From: an uncultured Paracoccaceae bacterium
GTDB taxonomy: Bacteria > Pseudomonadota > Alphaproteobacteria > Rhodobacterales > Rhodobacteraceae
Assembly (NCBI GenBank): GCA_947311485.1
Contig: CAMZLM010000207.1
Location: forward strand, 1-38,041
Direction of reading: 5' to 3'
Length of the DNA stretch: 38,041 nt
How positions within the stretch are numbered: position 1 is the stretch's first letter; the number at the start of each line of letters is the position of its first letter. Below are positions 1-7,958 of the stretch, in pieces. The position numbers and the translations under genes are program-made. The notes under the pieces were generated by a model. It was not told the DNA's origin, made no database searches, and saw only the letters and a list, made by a program, of their open reading frames with translations.

Positions 1-243
1 GGTACAACCAGCAGCACATGGACACAGGATGCCGCGAAATACTTGCCGTTTGGTGGGGACGCGCGCAATCTGGTTTCGGCAATGCCAAACGGGCGGATCC
101 GAAATGCGAGTAATACGAATGTGTACACACAGCCCTATTTTACCGGCAGTCAAGGTGTTGATAATACGTCATTTTCGTTGAAATGGTCAGAGCCGGTGCA
201 CGGCACAGTTCATTGTATGTTGCGCTGTGACGACAATATTTAA
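1..243 (+). CDS. 3' end of an unrecognised protein gene (partial)
   Basis: Frame 1 is open from the first base of the window to a TAA at 241-243, so about 80 C-terminal residues are visible and the start lies outside. The fragment is rich in Thr, Ser, Asn and Gly, has aromatic residues spread through it (YFTGSQG, FSLKWSEP), contains two Cys near the end and has no membrane segment. That composition resembles extracellular or phage-tail-like beta-structured proteins, but I recognise no family. A strong hairpin terminator follows at 280-310, which supports this being a real gene end. The function is unknown. Confidence 0.5.
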   Translation, partial: GTTSSTWTQDAAKYLPFGGDARNLVSAMPNGRIRNASNTNVYTQPYFTGSQGVDNTSFSLKWSEPVHGTVHCMLRCDDNI

Positions 244-279
244 CACGTTAAAGCGTTTCGACTTTCGCGTCGTATAATC

Positions 280-310
280 AAGGTTGGCCTCATACGTAGG
301 CCAACCTTTT
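280..310 (+). terminator. Rho-independent terminator after the partial gene
   Basis: A perfect 11-bp stem (AAGGTTGGCCT at 280-290, AGGCCAACCTT at 298-308) encloses a 7-base loop and runs into a short T tract. It sits 37 bases after the stop of the partial plus-strand gene and 8 bases from the stop of the converging minus-strand PopZ-like gene, so it may serve both. The T tract is better on the plus strand. Confidence 0.8.
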
Positions 311-317
311 GTTATGG

Positions 318-1178
318 TCATTCAAATTCGCGTGACGCCAAGGCGCGATGAATTTCGCGCCGGACCAGTTTGCGCACATTCCGCGTAATGCGGTCGCCAA
401 GTTCGCCTTGCAATTCGGATCGCACCATCTCCGAAACCAGTTCCCGCAGGGCTTCTTCGTCGAGATAGGTTTCTTTTTCAGCGGTGAAATCAATAATGGT
501 GTCATCTTCGGCGCTGTGTGTCGGGTGTTCCGCAATGGCCCCGGGGGCCGGATCCGGCTCGACCTCGTTATGTGCGGGGGCTTCGGCTTGCGGTGGCAAG
601 GAAGGTTCCGGTGAAATATCTGTAGATTCTTCAACCGGATCGAGTGCGATTTCCCCGGAGGCTTCCAATGGGGATTCTGCGACGGGCTCGGGGGCGACAT
701 CATCATCCGTCAGCTCCGGTGCAGGGTGGAGGTACTCTTGCTGCGCGTCGGCTTGTTTTTGTAAATCCTGCAGGCTTGGAACGATTGCGGATAAATCAAG
801 CGGGGCTTCGTTGCTGTTTTCGGCCCGAGGAACAGATTCGGGCGTTATGTCTTGCGGAGGCTCGGTCGTTTGAACCGGTTCATCTGATGCCGGTGACTGG
901 GGCGCAGGTTCCGTCGGAAGGGTGAAAACCTCGGCACTCTTTTCAACAGGCACCTCCTCCGCTGCGGGTGTGATCGCAACAGTTTCTTCCTCTGCTGGCT
1001 CTTCCGGAATCCGGAAGGCGGGTGTCAGCACCAGCTTTTCGCGCGGGGGCGTTGTGGGGGCGGGAGTTGATTTTTCCGGACCCCGGCTGTCAGGTGCGTT
1101 TCGTGCTTCTTCGGAAACCAAACGACGGATGGAGGACAACACATCTTCTACATCCATTTTTCTGCCTGCATCGGACAT
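318..1178 (-). CDS. PopZ-like / DUF2497-type polar organising protein
   Basis: The protein has 286 aa. A short conserved N-terminal helix (about residues 8-26, DVEDVLSSIRRLVSEEA) is followed by some 200 residues of low-complexity acidic and proline-rich sequence. It ends in a charged helical region (about 228-286, including LDEEALRELVSEMVRSEL and RKLVRREIHRAL). This three-part plan matches PopZ of Caulobacter, where the N-terminal helix recruits client proteins, the linker is disordered and the C-terminal helices oligomerise at the cell pole; many family members are annotated only as DUF2497. The start is the ATG at 1176-1178 because AGGAG lies 8 bases upstream; the frame stays open further upstream but without a site. 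Family membership is inferred from architecture and the two end motifs. Polar function is not shown by the sequence. Confidence 0.65.
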   Translation of the reverse strand: MSDAGRKMDVEDVLSSIRRLVSEEARNAPDSRGPEKSTPAPTTPPREKLVLTPAFRIPEEPAEEETVAITPAAEEVPVEKSAEVFTLPTEPAPQSPASDEPVQTTEPPQDITPESVPRAENSNEAPLDLSAIVPSLQDLQKQADAQQEYLHPAPELTDDDVAPEPVAESPLEASGEIALDPVEESTDISPEPSLPPQAEAPAHNEVEPDPAPGAIAEHPTHSAEDDTIIDFTAEKETYLDEEALRELVSEMVRSELQGELGDRITRNVRKLVRREIHRALASREFE

Positions 1179-1525
1179 TCCGCCCACTCCTATTTTGCCT
1201 CCTGCGTAGTTTACCCAAACAGGTGATTCCAAACAAGCCAAAGAAAAGGGAGGATACTGTGGGTGTTTTACGTCTTGGCAAGGATGCTGGAGCCAATAGA
1301 TTGTACGTGGCAATTGTGTGATTTATGGGCTTGCAGTGTTGTTTTTATGGGGAAAGAGAACCGTTTCGCCCGTAAAAAACGGCGAGGTTCTCCGTGCATA
1401 GATAATAATTTACCGTAGTTCCTTGATTGAAAGAACCGCCGGTTTTGCTTGGGGCTACACAATCGGGACCCATTTCGGCGACGGTTGATTCGCGTCGGGA
1501 AAAACCGCCACCAAGCAGTATTGGC
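1179..1525. other. Intergenic region between dgt and the PopZ-like gene
   Basis: These 347 bases hold no gene I can support. Reading on the minus strand, the only promoter-like pair is TTGTTT, 17 bases, TAAACT (about 1206-1234), which would serve the PopZ-like gene; it is weak. An imperfect stem with a bulge (TCGCCCGT and ACGGCGA, about 1366-1385) is present without a T tract. Two GANTC sites occur (near 1224 and 1488). No tRNA-like or small-RNA structure was seen. Confidence 0.4.
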
Positions 1526-2677
1526 CTAACGTATCGACATCGGGTCGGTCAGCTTTTGATATTCCTGCAGGGCATAGCGGTCGGTCATGCCGGCAATATA
1601 GTCGGAAATCACATGGGCTTTTTGCGCCTCATTCCCCTTTAGCGCCCATTTTTGCCAGCCATCATCGGGCAACATACCGGGGTCTTCCATGAAGATTTCG
1701 AACATTTCCCGCACAATCCCTGCCGCCTTGCGCCGCATGCGACGGACCTTCCAGTGACGGTACATGTGTTTGAAAAAGAAGGCGCGAATGATCTTTAGGT
1801 CGTCAAACAGCTGGGGCGAAAACAGGATGATTTGCTGGCCCGCATTGCGCACATCTGCAACATTTTGTGGATTCAGGGCCGCAATCTGTTTCTGGCTTTC
1901 TTGCAGGACATCCTCGACCATGACCCCGAACACGCGACGCAGGGCTTCATGGGTGTGGCGCGGGCCGGTCAGTTCCGGATACAGGCGCTCGACCTCGTCA
2001 TAGCAGGCTCCGATAATCGGCAGGTCGCGGATTTGGGATTCGGTGAACAGGCCGGCGCGCAGCCCATCGTCAAGATCGTGATTGTTATAGGCAATGTCAT
2101 CGGAAATGGCGGCGACCTGGGCTTCGGTGCTGGCATAGGTATCAAGCTCCAGATCGTGACGCGCGCTATATTCCGCCAAGGCTTGCGGGATGTCCCCGCG
2201 CACAGGTCCGTTGTGTTTCGCAATGCCCTCAAGGGTTTCCCACGTCAGGTTCAGCCCGTTGAAATCCGCATAATGGCGTTCAACAAAAGTCACGATTTTA
2301 ATTGCCTGTGCGTTGTGGTCAAATCCACCAAAAGGGGCCATGCATTCATCCAGCGCATCTTCGCCTGTGTGACCAAAAGGTGTGTGGCCCAGATCATGCG
2401 CAAGGGCAATTGCCTCGGTCAGTTCCGAATTCAGTCCCAGCACACCGGCAATGGTCCGCGCGACCTGTGCGACCTCGATGGTGTGGGTCAGGCGGGTGCG
2501 GAAATGATCGCCCTCGTGTTCCACGAACACCTGCGTCTTGTGTTTCAACCGGCGAAAGGCGCTGGCGTGGATAATCCGGTCGCGGTCGCGCTGAAACACA
2601 GAACGATGCGCGCTCTCGGGTTCATCAAACAACCGTCCCCGGCTGTCTTTCGGGTCACAGGCATAGGGTGCTTGCAT
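1526..2677 (-). CDS. dgt: Deoxyguanosinetriphosphate triphosphohydrolase-like protein (HD domain)
   Basis: The 383-aa protein belongs to the dGTPase-like HD hydrolases, which cleave dNTPs to the nucleoside and triphosphate and help balance dNTP pools. The HD metal ligands are visible: His65 in RLTHTIEVAQ, His94-Asp95 in LAHDLGHTPFGH, and a downstream Asp in SDDIAYNNHDLDDGL. The length fits the shorter type-2 family rather than the E. coli Dgt of about 500 aa, so preferred substrates may differ. I chose the ATG at 2675-2677, where the family's conserved N-terminus (DPKDSRGRLF) starts a few residues later; the ribosome site is only a purine stretch (AAGAAAAGAG). It is divergent from erpA with 86 bases between them, an arrangement I know from other Rhodobacterales. 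Confidence 0.93.
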   Translation of the reverse strand: MQAPYACDPKDSRGRLFDEPESAHRSVFQRDRDRIIHASAFRRLKHKTQVFVEHEGDHFRTRLTHTIEVAQVARTIAGVLGLNSELTEAIALAHDLGHTPFGHTGEDALDECMAPFGGFDHNAQAIKIVTFVERHYADFNGLNLTWETLEGIAKHNGPVRGDIPQALAEYSARHDLELDTYASTEAQVAAISDDIAYNNHDLDDGLRAGLFTESQIRDLPIIGACYDEVERLYPELTGPRHTHEALRRVFGVMVEDVLQESQKQIAALNPQNVADVRNAGQQIILFSPQLFDDLKIIRAFFFKHMYRHWKVRRMRRKAAGIVREMFEIFMEDPGMLPDDGWQKWALKGNEAQKAHVISDYIAGMTDRYALQEYQKLTDPMSIR

Positions 2678-2763
2678 GGGGTCTCTTTTCTTCTGGCCTT
2701 GTCGCAGGGCATTCCCGCGCCTATATTTGCCTGACCTTACACCGAATAACCGGAGGCCGAAAG

Positions 2764-3099
2764 ATGGACCTTGCCCTGCCACCCACCGTCACCGACCGCG
2801 CCTTTGCCCGCCTTGCGGAAATCAACGACGGCACCGACACCCCCCAGGCCCTGCGTATCGCCGTAGAAGGCGGCGGCTGTTCGGGGTTTCAATATGACAT
2901 CAAGCTTGAAGAACGTCCCGATGGCGATGACCTCGTGTTGGAAAAAGACGGCCAACGCGTATTGGTGGATCAGGTCTCCCTGCCATTCCTGACCAATGCG
3001 GTGATTGATTTCACCGAAGAACTGATCGGGGCGCGGTTTGTGATTGAAAACCCCAACGCGACCAGTTCTTGTGGGTGCGGAACGTCCTTTTCGATGTAG
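2764..3099 (+). CDS. erpA: Iron-sulfur cluster insertion protein, A-type carrier (ErpA/IscA family)
   Basis: The 111-aa protein has the full A-type carrier pattern: one Cys in GGGCSGFQY and the C-terminal pair in SCGCGTSF. These three Cys bind a transient Fe-S cluster or iron for delivery to apo-proteins in the cytoplasm. The start is the ATG at 2764, preceded by CCGGAGG 8 bases upstream. The gene is divergent from dgt and lies 42 bases before xth, so those two are probably co-transcribed. The ErpA, IscA and SufA types are hard to separate on sequence alone. No isc or suf genes are nearby, which favours an independent carrier such as ErpA. Confidence 0.9.
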   Translation: MDLALPPTVTDRAFARLAEINDGTDTPQALRIAVEGGGCSGFQYDIKLEERPDGDDLVLEKDGQRVLVDQVSLPFLTNAVIDFTEELIGARFVIENPNATSSCGCGTSFSM

Positions 3100-3141
3100 G
3101 TGGCCTTGTGCCTGTTGCGGCATTTCAATAGGGTCGGCTCC

Positions 3142-3924
3142 ATGAAAATAGCCAGCTTTAATATCAACGGGATCAAAGCCCGTCTGCCCGCCCTTTTGCA
3201 ATGGCTCGAGGAGAGCAAGCCGGATGTGGCCCTGTTGCAGGAAATCAAGTCCGTTGACGAAAATTTCCCGCGCGAGCCGATCGAGGACCTTGGCTATACG
3301 GTTGAAACACATGGGCAAAAAGGGTTCAACGGCGTGGCGATCCTGTCACGTTTCCCGCTTGAGGATGTGACCCGTGGCCTGCCCGGGGATGACAGCGACG
3401 AACAGGCCCGCTGGATCGAGGCCACAGTGATCGGTGACAAGGGTGCTGTGCGGGTTTGCGGGTTGTACCTGCCCAATGGCAATCCGGTGCCGGGGCCGAA
3501 ATACGATTATAAACTGGCCTGGATGCAGCGCCTTTATGCCCGTGCACAGGAATTGCTGGCGGCCGAGGAACCGGCGCTTATGGCGGGGGATTACAACGTG
3601 ATTGCCCAGCCGGAGGATTGCTGGGACACGGCCCCCTGGGAAAAAGACGCGCTGTTTTTACCGGAAACCCGCGCGGCGTTTCGGCGAATTGTGAACCTTG
3701 GTTTTACCGAGGCTCTGCGTGCGCGAACCGATGCCCCGATGACCTATACGTTCTGGGACTATCAGGCGGGTGCCTGGCATAAAAACCACGGTATTCGTAT
3801 CGACCATTTCCTGCTGACCCCCCAATGCGCCGACCGGTTGACGGACTGTCAAATAGATCGCGAAATTCGCGGGCGGGAAAAACCGTCGGACCATGTGCCG
3901 ATCTGGGTGGAACTGGATATTTGA
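3142..3924 (+). CDS. xth: Exodeoxyribonuclease III
   Basis: The 260-aa protein belongs to the exonuclease III/AP-endonuclease family, which cuts DNA at abasic sites and removes 3' blocking groups in base-excision repair. The family motifs occur in order: KIASFNINGIKAR at the N-terminus, LLQEIKS (metal-binding Glu), GDYNV (Asp and Asn of the active site), IRIDHFLL, and the terminal SDHVPIW with the catalytic Asp-His pair. Length is normal. The start is the ATG at 3142, just before the conserved KIASFN strand; only a weak AGGGTCGG site precedes it. It follows erpA and ends in a strong terminator at 3927-3953. Confidence 0.95.
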   Translation: MKIASFNINGIKARLPALLQWLEESKPDVALLQEIKSVDENFPREPIEDLGYTVETHGQKGFNGVAILSRFPLEDVTRGLPGDDSDEQARWIEATVIGDKGAVRVCGLYLPNGNPVPGPKYDYKLAWMQRLYARAQELLAAEEPALMAGDYNVIAQPEDCWDTAPWEKDALFLPETRAAFRRIVNLGFTEALRARTDAPMTYTFWDYQAGAWHKNHGIRIDHFLLTPQCADRLTDCQIDREIRGREKPSDHVPIWVELDI

Positions 3925-3926
3925 AC

Positions 3927-3953
3927 AAGAGAGGCTGCGGCCTCTCTTTTTTT
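3927..3953 (+). terminator. Rho-independent terminator after xth
   Basis: A perfect 9-bp stem (AAGAGAGGC at 3927-3935, GCCTCTCTT at 3940-3948) with a 4-base TGCG loop runs into a T tract reaching 3953. It closes the erpA-xth unit three bases after the xth stop. Confidence 0.92.
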
Positions 3954-3967
3954 GCCTGCAAAATATT

Positions 3968-4001
3968 TTTACCATGAAGTAAAGTTTACCAATTGATAAA
4001 G
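3968..4001 (+). promoter_or_regulatory. Two abutting 17-bp repeats, candidate RutR/PydR-like operators of preTA
   Basis: TTTACCATGAAGTAAAG (3968-3984) is followed directly by TTTACCAATTGATAAAG (3985-4001); they match at 12 or more of 17 positions. Each repeat has partial dyad symmetry (TTTA to TAAA). The second, TTTACCA-AT-TGATAAA, matches 11 of 14 defined positions of the E. coli RutR box, TTGACCA-NN-TGGTCAA, recalled from the literature. The pair ends 52 bases before the preT start. Assignment to a RutR/PydR-type TetR repressor is inference; no regulator gene is in the window. Confidence 0.45.
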
Positions 4002-4053
4002 AAAGAAACCTGTGGCAGGATCGGCGGGAATTAAAACCAACAGGGAGGGTCAG

Positions 4054-5376
4054 ATGACTCAATCCGCATTTACCAGTGGCGTTTCCGCCGGTCGGTTGTC
4101 GCCCGAAGATCTGGACGCCAATTTTTCCGATCTGCATGCGCCGCTTGATGATCACACGGCTGCTGTTGCGGCGGATCGGTGTTATTTTTGCCATGATGCA
4201 CCTTGCACAACGGCGTGTCCGACGGATATCGATATTCCGTTGTTTATCCGCGAAATCAGCACCGGCATGCCGGAAGCGGCGGCGAAAACCATTTTCAGCC
4301 AGAACATTATGGGCGGCATGTGCGCACGGGTCTGTCCAACCGAAACCTTGTGTGAAGAAGTCTGTGTGCGTGAAGTTGCCGAGGGTAAGCCGGTTATTAT
4401 CGGGCAATTACAACGCTATGCGACGGATAAACTGATCGCCAAAGGCGGCCATCCCTTTGCTCGCGCCAACGAAACGGGTAAATCTGTTGCCGTGGTCGGG
4501 GCTGGGCCGGCAGGGCTGTCTTGTGCGCACCGTCTGGCGATGTTGGGCCACACAGTGACGGTTTTTGATAGCCGTGCCAAGGCGGGTGGTCTGAATGAAT
4601 ACGGCATTGCCAGCTATAAATCCACCGGCGGTTTCGCCCAGGCAGAGGTCGCGTGGCTGCTGTCTATTGGGGGCATCACAGTGGAAAACGGTACAAAGGC
4701 CGATCTGGATGCTCTGCAAAAGAACTTTGATGCTGTGTTCCTCGGCATGGGGCTGGGCGGGGTGAATGCCCTGCGTGCAGCAGGCGAGGATCTGGAAAAT
4801 GTGACCGACGCGGTGGATTTCATTGCCGATTTACGTCAGGCGGATGACCTGTCCAAGCTGCCTATCGGGCGGCGTGTGGTGGTAATCGGCGGCGGGATGA
4901 CGGCTGTGGATGCGGCGGTTCAGTCAAAATTGCTCGGCGCACAAGAGGTGGTGATGGCCTATCGCCGTGGCAAAGAAGCCATGAGCGCATCGGAATATGA
5001 ACAGGAACTGGCGGCCTCCAAAGGGGTGCATCTGGTTTACAATGCAGCCCCTGTGCGGATTTTGGGTGATGGTGCGGTTGCCGGCGTGGAATTTGCTTAT
5101 ACGCAAACCGTGGATGGCAAGCTGGAACAGACGGGCGAAACCTTTACCGTTCAGGCCGATCAAGTGTTCAAGGCGATTGGTCAAACCCTGCTGGGCGCAC
5201 CGGAGGGGCTGGTCATCGAGGGCGGTAAAATTACTGTTGGCGACACCGGCCAGACATCGCTTGCGGGCGTTTGGGCCGGGGGGGATTGCGCCAGTGGTGG
5301 CGATGATCTGACCGTCACAGCGGTTGCCGAAGGGCGCGACGCCGCCGAAGATATTCACGCCAGCCTGATGCGCTGA
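4054..5376 (+). CDS. preT: NAD-dependent dihydropyrimidine dehydrogenase, subunit PreT
   Basis: The 440-aa protein is the electron-input subunit of the PreTA enzyme, which uses NADH to reduce uracil and thymine to the 5,6-dihydro forms, the first step of reductive pyrimidine breakdown. An N-terminal GltB-small-chain-like Fe-S domain carries two Cys sets (43, 46, 51, 55 and 90, 94, 100, 104; C-P and MCARVCP motifs). An FAD site follows (VVGAGPAGLSCAHR near 148) and an NAD(H) site (VIGGGMTAVDA near 277). The usual C-terminal GGDCASGG flavin motif is present. The start is the ATG at 4054 with GGGAGGG 6 bases upstream; the frame is open further upstream but no site supports it. preA begins 19 bases after the stop. 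The repeats at 3968-4001 probably regulate the pair. Confidence 0.95.
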   Translation: MTQSAFTSGVSAGRLSPEDLDANFSDLHAPLDDHTAAVAADRCYFCHDAPCTTACPTDIDIPLFIREISTGMPEAAAKTIFSQNIMGGMCARVCPTETLCEEVCVREVAEGKPVIIGQLQRYATDKLIAKGGHPFARANETGKSVAVVGAGPAGLSCAHRLAMLGHTVTVFDSRAKAGGLNEYGIASYKSTGGFAQAEVAWLLSIGGITVENGTKADLDALQKNFDAVFLGMGLGGVNALRAAGEDLENVTDAVDFIADLRQADDLSKLPIGRRVVVIGGGMTAVDAAVQSKLLGAQEVVMAYRRGKEAMSASEYEQELAASKGVHLVYNAAPVRILGDGAVAGVEFAYTQTVDGKLEQTGETFTVQADQVFKAIGQTLLGAPEGLVIEGGKITVGDTGQTSLAGVWAGGDCASGGDDLTVTAVAEGRDAAEDIHASLMR

Positions 5377-5395
5377 GCCAGAGAGGATTTTTATC

Positions 5396-6697
5396 ATGGC
5401 AGACCTGAGTTCCAATTTCATTGGCATTAAATCTCCAAACCCGTTCTGGCTGGCCTCGGCCCCGCCAACGGACAAAGAATACAACGTGCGCCGCGCATTC
5501 GAGGCCGGATGGGGCGGCGTGGTGTGGAAAACGCTTGGCTCAGAAGGCCCGCCGGTCGTGAACGTCAACGGCCCGCGCTACGGTGCGATCTGGGGCGCGG
5601 ACCGGCGCTTGCTGGGGCTGAACAACATTGAATTGATCACTGACCGACCACTGGAGATCAACCTTCAGGAAATGAAATCGGTCAAGCGGGACTATCCCGA
5701 CCGGGCGTTGATTGCGTCTATTATGGTCCCTTGCGAGGAAGAAGCCTGGCGCGCAATCCTGCCGCTGGTCGAGGAAACCGGCGCCGATGGTATCGAGCTG
5801 AACTTCGGCTGCCCGCACGGAATGGCCGAACGGGGTATGGGGGCTGCTGTCGGGCAGGTGCCGGAATATATCGAAATGGTGACGCGGTGGTGCAAACAAT
5901 ACACCCGCATGCCGGTGATTGTAAAACTGACACCGAACATCACCGATATCCGCAAACCGGCCGAAGCCGCGATGCGGGGCGGGGCGGATGCGGTCAGTCT
6001 GATCAATACCATCAATTCGATCACATCGGTTGACCTGGACAATTGGGCACCGGAACCGAGTATTGACGGCAAAGGCGCACACGGGGGGTATTGCGGCCCG
6101 GCTGTTAAACCGATTGCCCTGAATATGGTGGCCGAAATCGCCCGTTCTGCGGAAACTGCGAACCTGCCGATTTCCGGCATTGGCGGGGTGACAAATTGGC
6201 GGGACGCTGCGGAATTCATGGCGCTGGGGGCTGGCAATGTGCAGGTGTGTACAGCGGTCATGACCTACGGTTTCAAAATTGTGCAGGAAATGATTGATGG
6301 CCTGTCCGAATGGATGGATTCCAAAGGCATATCCTCGATTGACGAAGTTGTTGGTCGTGCTGTTCTGAATACAGTTGACTGGAAAGACCTGAATCTGAAC
6401 TACATTGCCAAAGCCGCGATTGATCAGGATCTCTGCATCAGCTGCGGGCGGTGTTATGCCGCCTGTGAAGATACCTCGCATCAGGCGATTGCCATGTCAG
6501 AGGACCGTGTGTTCACCGTCAAGGATGAGGAATGCGTGGCTTGCAACCTTTGTGTCAATGTTTGCCCGGTCGAAGGCTGCATTTCCATGAACCCGCTTGC
6601 CGTGGGCGAAACCGATTTGCGTACAGGCAAAGAGGTGGTGGCCGAGCATGGTGACTGGACCACGCACCCCAACAATCCTTCGTGTTTGTTAGCATAA
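5396..6697 (+). CDS. preA: NAD-dependent dihydropyrimidine dehydrogenase, subunit PreA
   Basis: The 433-aa protein is the catalytic, FMN-binding subunit that partners PreT. Residues 1 to about 335 form a dihydroorotate-dehydrogenase-like barrel with LNFGCPHGMAERGMG (about 135-149), VKLTPN (176-181) and the phosphate-binding GIGGVTNW (261-268). The C-terminus is a two-cluster ferredoxin domain with Cys at 347, 350, 353, 357 and at 380, 383, 386, 390. From memory, mammalian DPD has its proton-donating Cys in GLACGQ; here the matching stretch reads GAAVGQ, so the residue is Val. This may be normal in bacterial PreA, but I could not check. AGAGAGGA precedes the start. None of the later pathway genes (dihydropyrimidinase, beta-ureidopropionase) follows. 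Confidence 0.95.
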   Translation: MADLSSNFIGIKSPNPFWLASAPPTDKEYNVRRAFEAGWGGVVWKTLGSEGPPVVNVNGPRYGAIWGADRRLLGLNNIELITDRPLEINLQEMKSVKRDYPDRALIASIMVPCEEEAWRAILPLVEETGADGIELNFGCPHGMAERGMGAAVGQVPEYIEMVTRWCKQYTRMPVIVKLTPNITDIRKPAEAAMRGGADAVSLINTINSITSVDLDNWAPEPSIDGKGAHGGYCGPAVKPIALNMVAEIARSAETANLPISGIGGVTNWRDAAEFMALGAGNVQVCTAVMTYGFKIVQEMIDGLSEWMDSKGISSIDEVVGRAVLNTVDWKDLNLNYIAKAAIDQDLCISCGRCYAACEDTSHQAIAMSEDRVFTVKDEECVACNLCVNVCPVEGCISMNPLAVGETDLRTGKEVVAEHGDWTTHPNNPSCLLA

Positions 6698-6708
6698 TAT
6701 TTACTCCT

Positions 6709-6737
6709 GACTGCCCCGGCATTTTGTCGGGACAGTC
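6709..6737 (+). terminator. Possible terminator hairpin after preA
   Basis: GACTGCCCCG (6709-6718) pairs with CGGGACAGTC (6728-6737) with one mismatch around a 9-base T-containing loop, 12 bases after the preA stop. The sequence after it (ATTGAATAAT) is AT-rich but not a T tract, so intrinsic termination is uncertain. It may serve as a boundary between convergent preA and pyrC. Confidence 0.4.
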
Positions 6738-6795
6738 ATTGAATAATCGTAATAGCTTAATAAAATGTTTACGGTTTGTTCTTATTTTGTGAGTC

Positions 6796-6813
6796 GTCGC
6801 AGTGGTCGCAGTG
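6796..6813 (+). repeat. Short tandem repeat, 2 x 9 bp
   Basis: GTCGCAGTG occurs twice back to back in the preA-pyrC intergenic stretch. It could be chance or a small protein-binding site; nothing else in the context identifies it. Confidence 0.35.
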
Positions 6814-6848
6814 GATGATCACAATTAGGAGGGCCGTTTGAATGCCGA

Positions 6849-7898
6849 TTACCTGTTACTTACGACAGACCAGTAGAGGTCGAAGCCGGGGTCAAATACC
6901 GTGACTGGCCCGTCATGGGTCGGGATTTGCGCCGGAAAGGATACGGGTTTTGGTTGTTTTTGCAGCGTGATCCGATCTGGGTTCGGCTCCAGCCCGTAAT
7001 AGGCAGGACCATTCAGCGCGGCAAAGCTCTCGAGCTTGTCGAGTGCGTTTTCTTCCTCAAAGACATGTGCCAGACAGGACATGGTATTTGTGGCCGAAAA
7101 CACGCCGGCACACCCACAGGAGCTTAGCTTGTTTTGATCCGTATGCGGGGCGCTGTCTGTCCCAAGAAAAAAACGCGGATCACCAGAAGTGGCTGCCTGA
7201 CGCAGTGCCAGCCGGTGGTGTTCCCGTTTGGCCACGGGCAGGCAATAATAATGGGGTTTGATGCCGCCCACTAGTATATGGTTGCGATTGATGATCAGGT
7301 GATGGGTTGTGATGGTGGCGGCCAAGTTTTCGGGGGCGGACATCACATAATCAACGCCTTCCTGGGTGGTGATGTGTTCCGAAATCACCCGTAATTCCGG
7401 TATGCGTTGGCGCAGTGGATCAAGTACGGTTTTGATAAAGACGGCTTCGCGGTCGAAAATATCAACGGGTGCATCCGTCACTTCACCATGGATACACAAA
7501 GGGACACCGGCGTCGGCCATGGCTTCCAGAACGGGCATCACATTGGCCGTATCGCGCACACCGGAATCGGAATTTGTCGTGGCCCCGGCGGGGTAAAGCT
7601 TGACTGCGGACACCAGCCCGTCGCGATGGGCGGCGACAACATCGGCGGGGTTGGTGGTTTCGGTCAAGTACAAGGTCATCAGGGGCTGAAACTTTGTATC
7701 TTGTGGCAAGGAAGCCAATATCCGGTCGCGATACGCGCCGGCTTGTGCGCCGGTGACAACGGGGGGAACAAGGTTGGGCATGATGATGGCACGGCCAAAA
7801 TCGCGGGCTGTTTCCGGCGCAACCGCGCGCAGCATGTCTCCGTCGCGCAAATGCAGATGCCAGTCGTCCGGGCGGGTCATTGTCAGGGTGTCGGTCAT
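6849..7898 (-). CDS. pyrC: Dihydroorotase, class II (PyrC)
   Basis: The 349-aa protein is the E. coli-type dihydroorotase, which cyclises carbamoyl-aspartate to dihydroorotate in pyrimidine synthesis. It carries the metal pair in [10 protein letters not shown], the Lys that is carboxylated in this family ([12 protein letters not shown]), further His ligands (SEHITT and [11 protein letters not shown]) and the catalytic Asp in GTDSAPH. The start is the ATG at 7896-7898 with AAGGAG 6 bases upstream. It is convergent with preA and divergent from mbfA. A biosynthetic pyrimidine gene thus lies against a catabolic pair, but no sequence feature shows co-regulation. It is clearly dihydroorotase rather than dihydropyrimidinase, given the WHLHLRDG and TTHH signatures and its length. 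Confidence 0.95.
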   Translation of the reverse strand: MTDTLTMTRPDDWHLHLRDGDMLRAVAPETARDFGRAIIMPNLVPPVVTGAQAGAYRDRILASLPQDTKFQPLMTLYLTETTNPADVVAAHRDGLVSAVKLYPAGATTNSDSGVRDTANVMPVLEAMADAGVPLCIHGEVTDAPVDIFDREAVFIKTVLDPLRQRIPELRVISEHITTQEGVDYVMSAPENLAATITTHHLIINRNHILVGGIKPHYYCLPVAKREHHRLALRQAATSGDPRFFLGTDSAPHTDQNKLSSCGCAGVFSATNTMSCLAHVFEEENALDKLESFAALNGPAYYGLEPNPDRITLQKQPKPVSFPAQIPTHDGPVTVFDPGFDLYWSVVSNR

Positions 7899-7958
7899 GG
7901 CAAACTCCTTTGGCTGGTTGTGCCTTAGAGTTTGTTCGGGATTCTGGCAAGCAACCAA

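Noticed and set aside
1832-2734. 300-codon plus-strand frame opposite dgt
   Set aside because: Shadow of dgt. The minus-strand protein has HD-domain motifs while this one has none.
5540-6481. 313-codon minus-strand frame opposite preA
   Set aside because: Antisense of a confidently assigned gene, with no recognisable domain.
6849-7898. pyrC as the missing dihydropyrimidinase of the preTA pathway
   Set aside because: The motifs (WHLHLRDG, carboxylated Lys region, TTHH) and the 349-aa length are those of class II dihydroorotase, not the longer dihydropyrimidinase family.
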